From NCBI GenBank assembly GCA_964369665.1, contig CAYJFS010000002.1, positions 62,001 to 126,000 on the forward strand: DNA of 64,000 bases, read 5' to 3'. The notes under the pieces were generated by a model that worked only from the letters and a program-made list of their open reading frames with translations, was not told the origin of the DNA and did not search any database. Source of the DNA: Bilophila sp964369665 (GTDB lineage Bacteria; Desulfobacterota; Desulfovibrionia; Desulfovibrionales; Desulfovibrionaceae). Shown in pieces: positions 63,607 to 64,000 of the stretch. The position numbers and the translations under genes were made by a program. The first letter of the stretch is position 1. Each line of letters starts with the position of its first letter.

Positions 63607-64000
63607 TTATTTTTTAAATGTTTGCAATGTAAAATAGTCCTTTATATTAGAGTTAAGAAGAAATTTTTTCCATATAGCAATAAGTAAAAATATTCCGTTA
63701 GCCATCCAGGCTCCAAGCATAGGTGGAAGGATACCTTTTTCTGCTAATGAAATACCTAGGATATATACAGAATAATAGATAAATGTATAAATAAGTCCAA
63801 TGGGTATAGCAAGATAGATATTATTTTTCCATGTTGTGATCGTTGTTGCAAGTATAACCATAATAATAAGAGAAAATGCATATGCAGGTCTTGCATATAG
63901 GTTTGTTTTTAATACTTCTACATTAGAGCCAGACAGCTCAAGTTCTTTAATTGTTTTAAAGAGTTCCCAAATAGGAAGTTGGCGAGGAGAATCTTTAGTA
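63607..64000 (-). CDS. lptG: LptG-like LPS export permease, C-terminal part only
   Basis: This gene enters from the right edge; about 130 C-terminal codons are visible. The last part reads TKDSPRQLPIWELFKTIKELELSG and YARPAYAFSLIIMVILATTITTWKNN. Three hydrophobic helices follow, typical of the YjgP/YjgQ family (YYSVYILGISLAEKGILPPMLGAWMANGIFLLIAIWK). LptF and LptG form the permease of the LPS bridge to the outer membrane with LptB and LptC. The LPxxLGAWxxN pattern favours LptG, but LptF is possible without the N-terminus. It is convergent with sfsA. Confidence 0.85.
   Translation of the reverse strand, partial: TKDSPRQLPIWELFKTIKELELSGSNVEVLKTNLYARPAYAFSLIIMVILATTITTWKNNIYLAIPIGLIYTFIYYSVYILGISLAEKGILPPMLGAWMANGIFLLIAIWKKFLLNSNIKDYFTLQTFKK

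Overview
The window looks like a stretch of the chromosome of Lawsonia intracellularis or a very close relative, an obligate intracellular member of the Desulfovibrionaceae. The evidence is the low GC content, a [NiFeSe]-type periplasmic hydrogenase of the Desulfovibrio kind, a Desulfovibrio-like flgBC-fliEFGHI operon, nickel uptake genes with Desulfovibrio-type NikR boxes, TrmFO, and decayed intergenic stretches. The species name is inferred from protein recognition, not from a database search.

Layout. 1-2806: part of a Mu-like prophage, with a portal protein running off the left edge, a Mor-type activator and a DUF3164 protein on the minus strand, and a divergent XRE/S24 repressor. 3023-9970: a large TPR membrane protein, murA, tRNA-His, exonuclease III, a small membrane protein, an outer-membrane barrel and tRNA-Ala. 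9971-12040: about 2 kb with no intact gene but the remains of at least one and probably two genes. 12041-16893: a chemoreceptor, an RNA m5C methyltransferase and an exported TolB-like/FG-GAP protein. 16956-21855: the hydrogenase pair, a glycosyltransferase and a NikK-like periplasmic nickel protein. 21880-27660: trmFO, a tiny membrane ORF, a flavoprotein, a nitroreductase, an exported polysaccharide deacetylase and tRNA-Arg. 27661-29787: a serine- and cysteine-rich autotransporter-like protein. 29984-37125: the flagellar basal-body/export operon. 37313-39904: the nikLMQO nickel transporter. 40058-48272: murJ, comEC, a class V aminotransferase, murI, a pyridoxal kinase and a pseudouridine synthase. 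48483-51824: msbA with two acyltransferase-like genes for lipid A. 52035-63571: a PFL-family protein, fhs-folD, rsmB, a sigma-54 two-component pair, pgi and sfsA. The window ends inside an lptG-like gene.

The main result is a nickel-selenium theme. The hydrogenase large-subunit frame appears to stop at a UGA, but that codon sits in the active-site motif DP(U)xxCxxH and the frame continues for 21 more sensible codons. The gene is therefore best read as a selenocysteine-containing [NiFeSe] hydrogenase. The small subunit supports this because it carries the extra cysteine expected for a [4Fe-4S] medial cluster. Two distant nickel-uptake loci, the NikK-like gene and nikLMQO, each carry a GTGTTAC-N13-GTAACAC-type box upstream. 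This ties nickel import to one regulator, presumably NikR, which is not in the window. A second oddity is a 67-codon gene between fliF and fliG that repeats the C-terminal FliG-binding-like motif of FliF.
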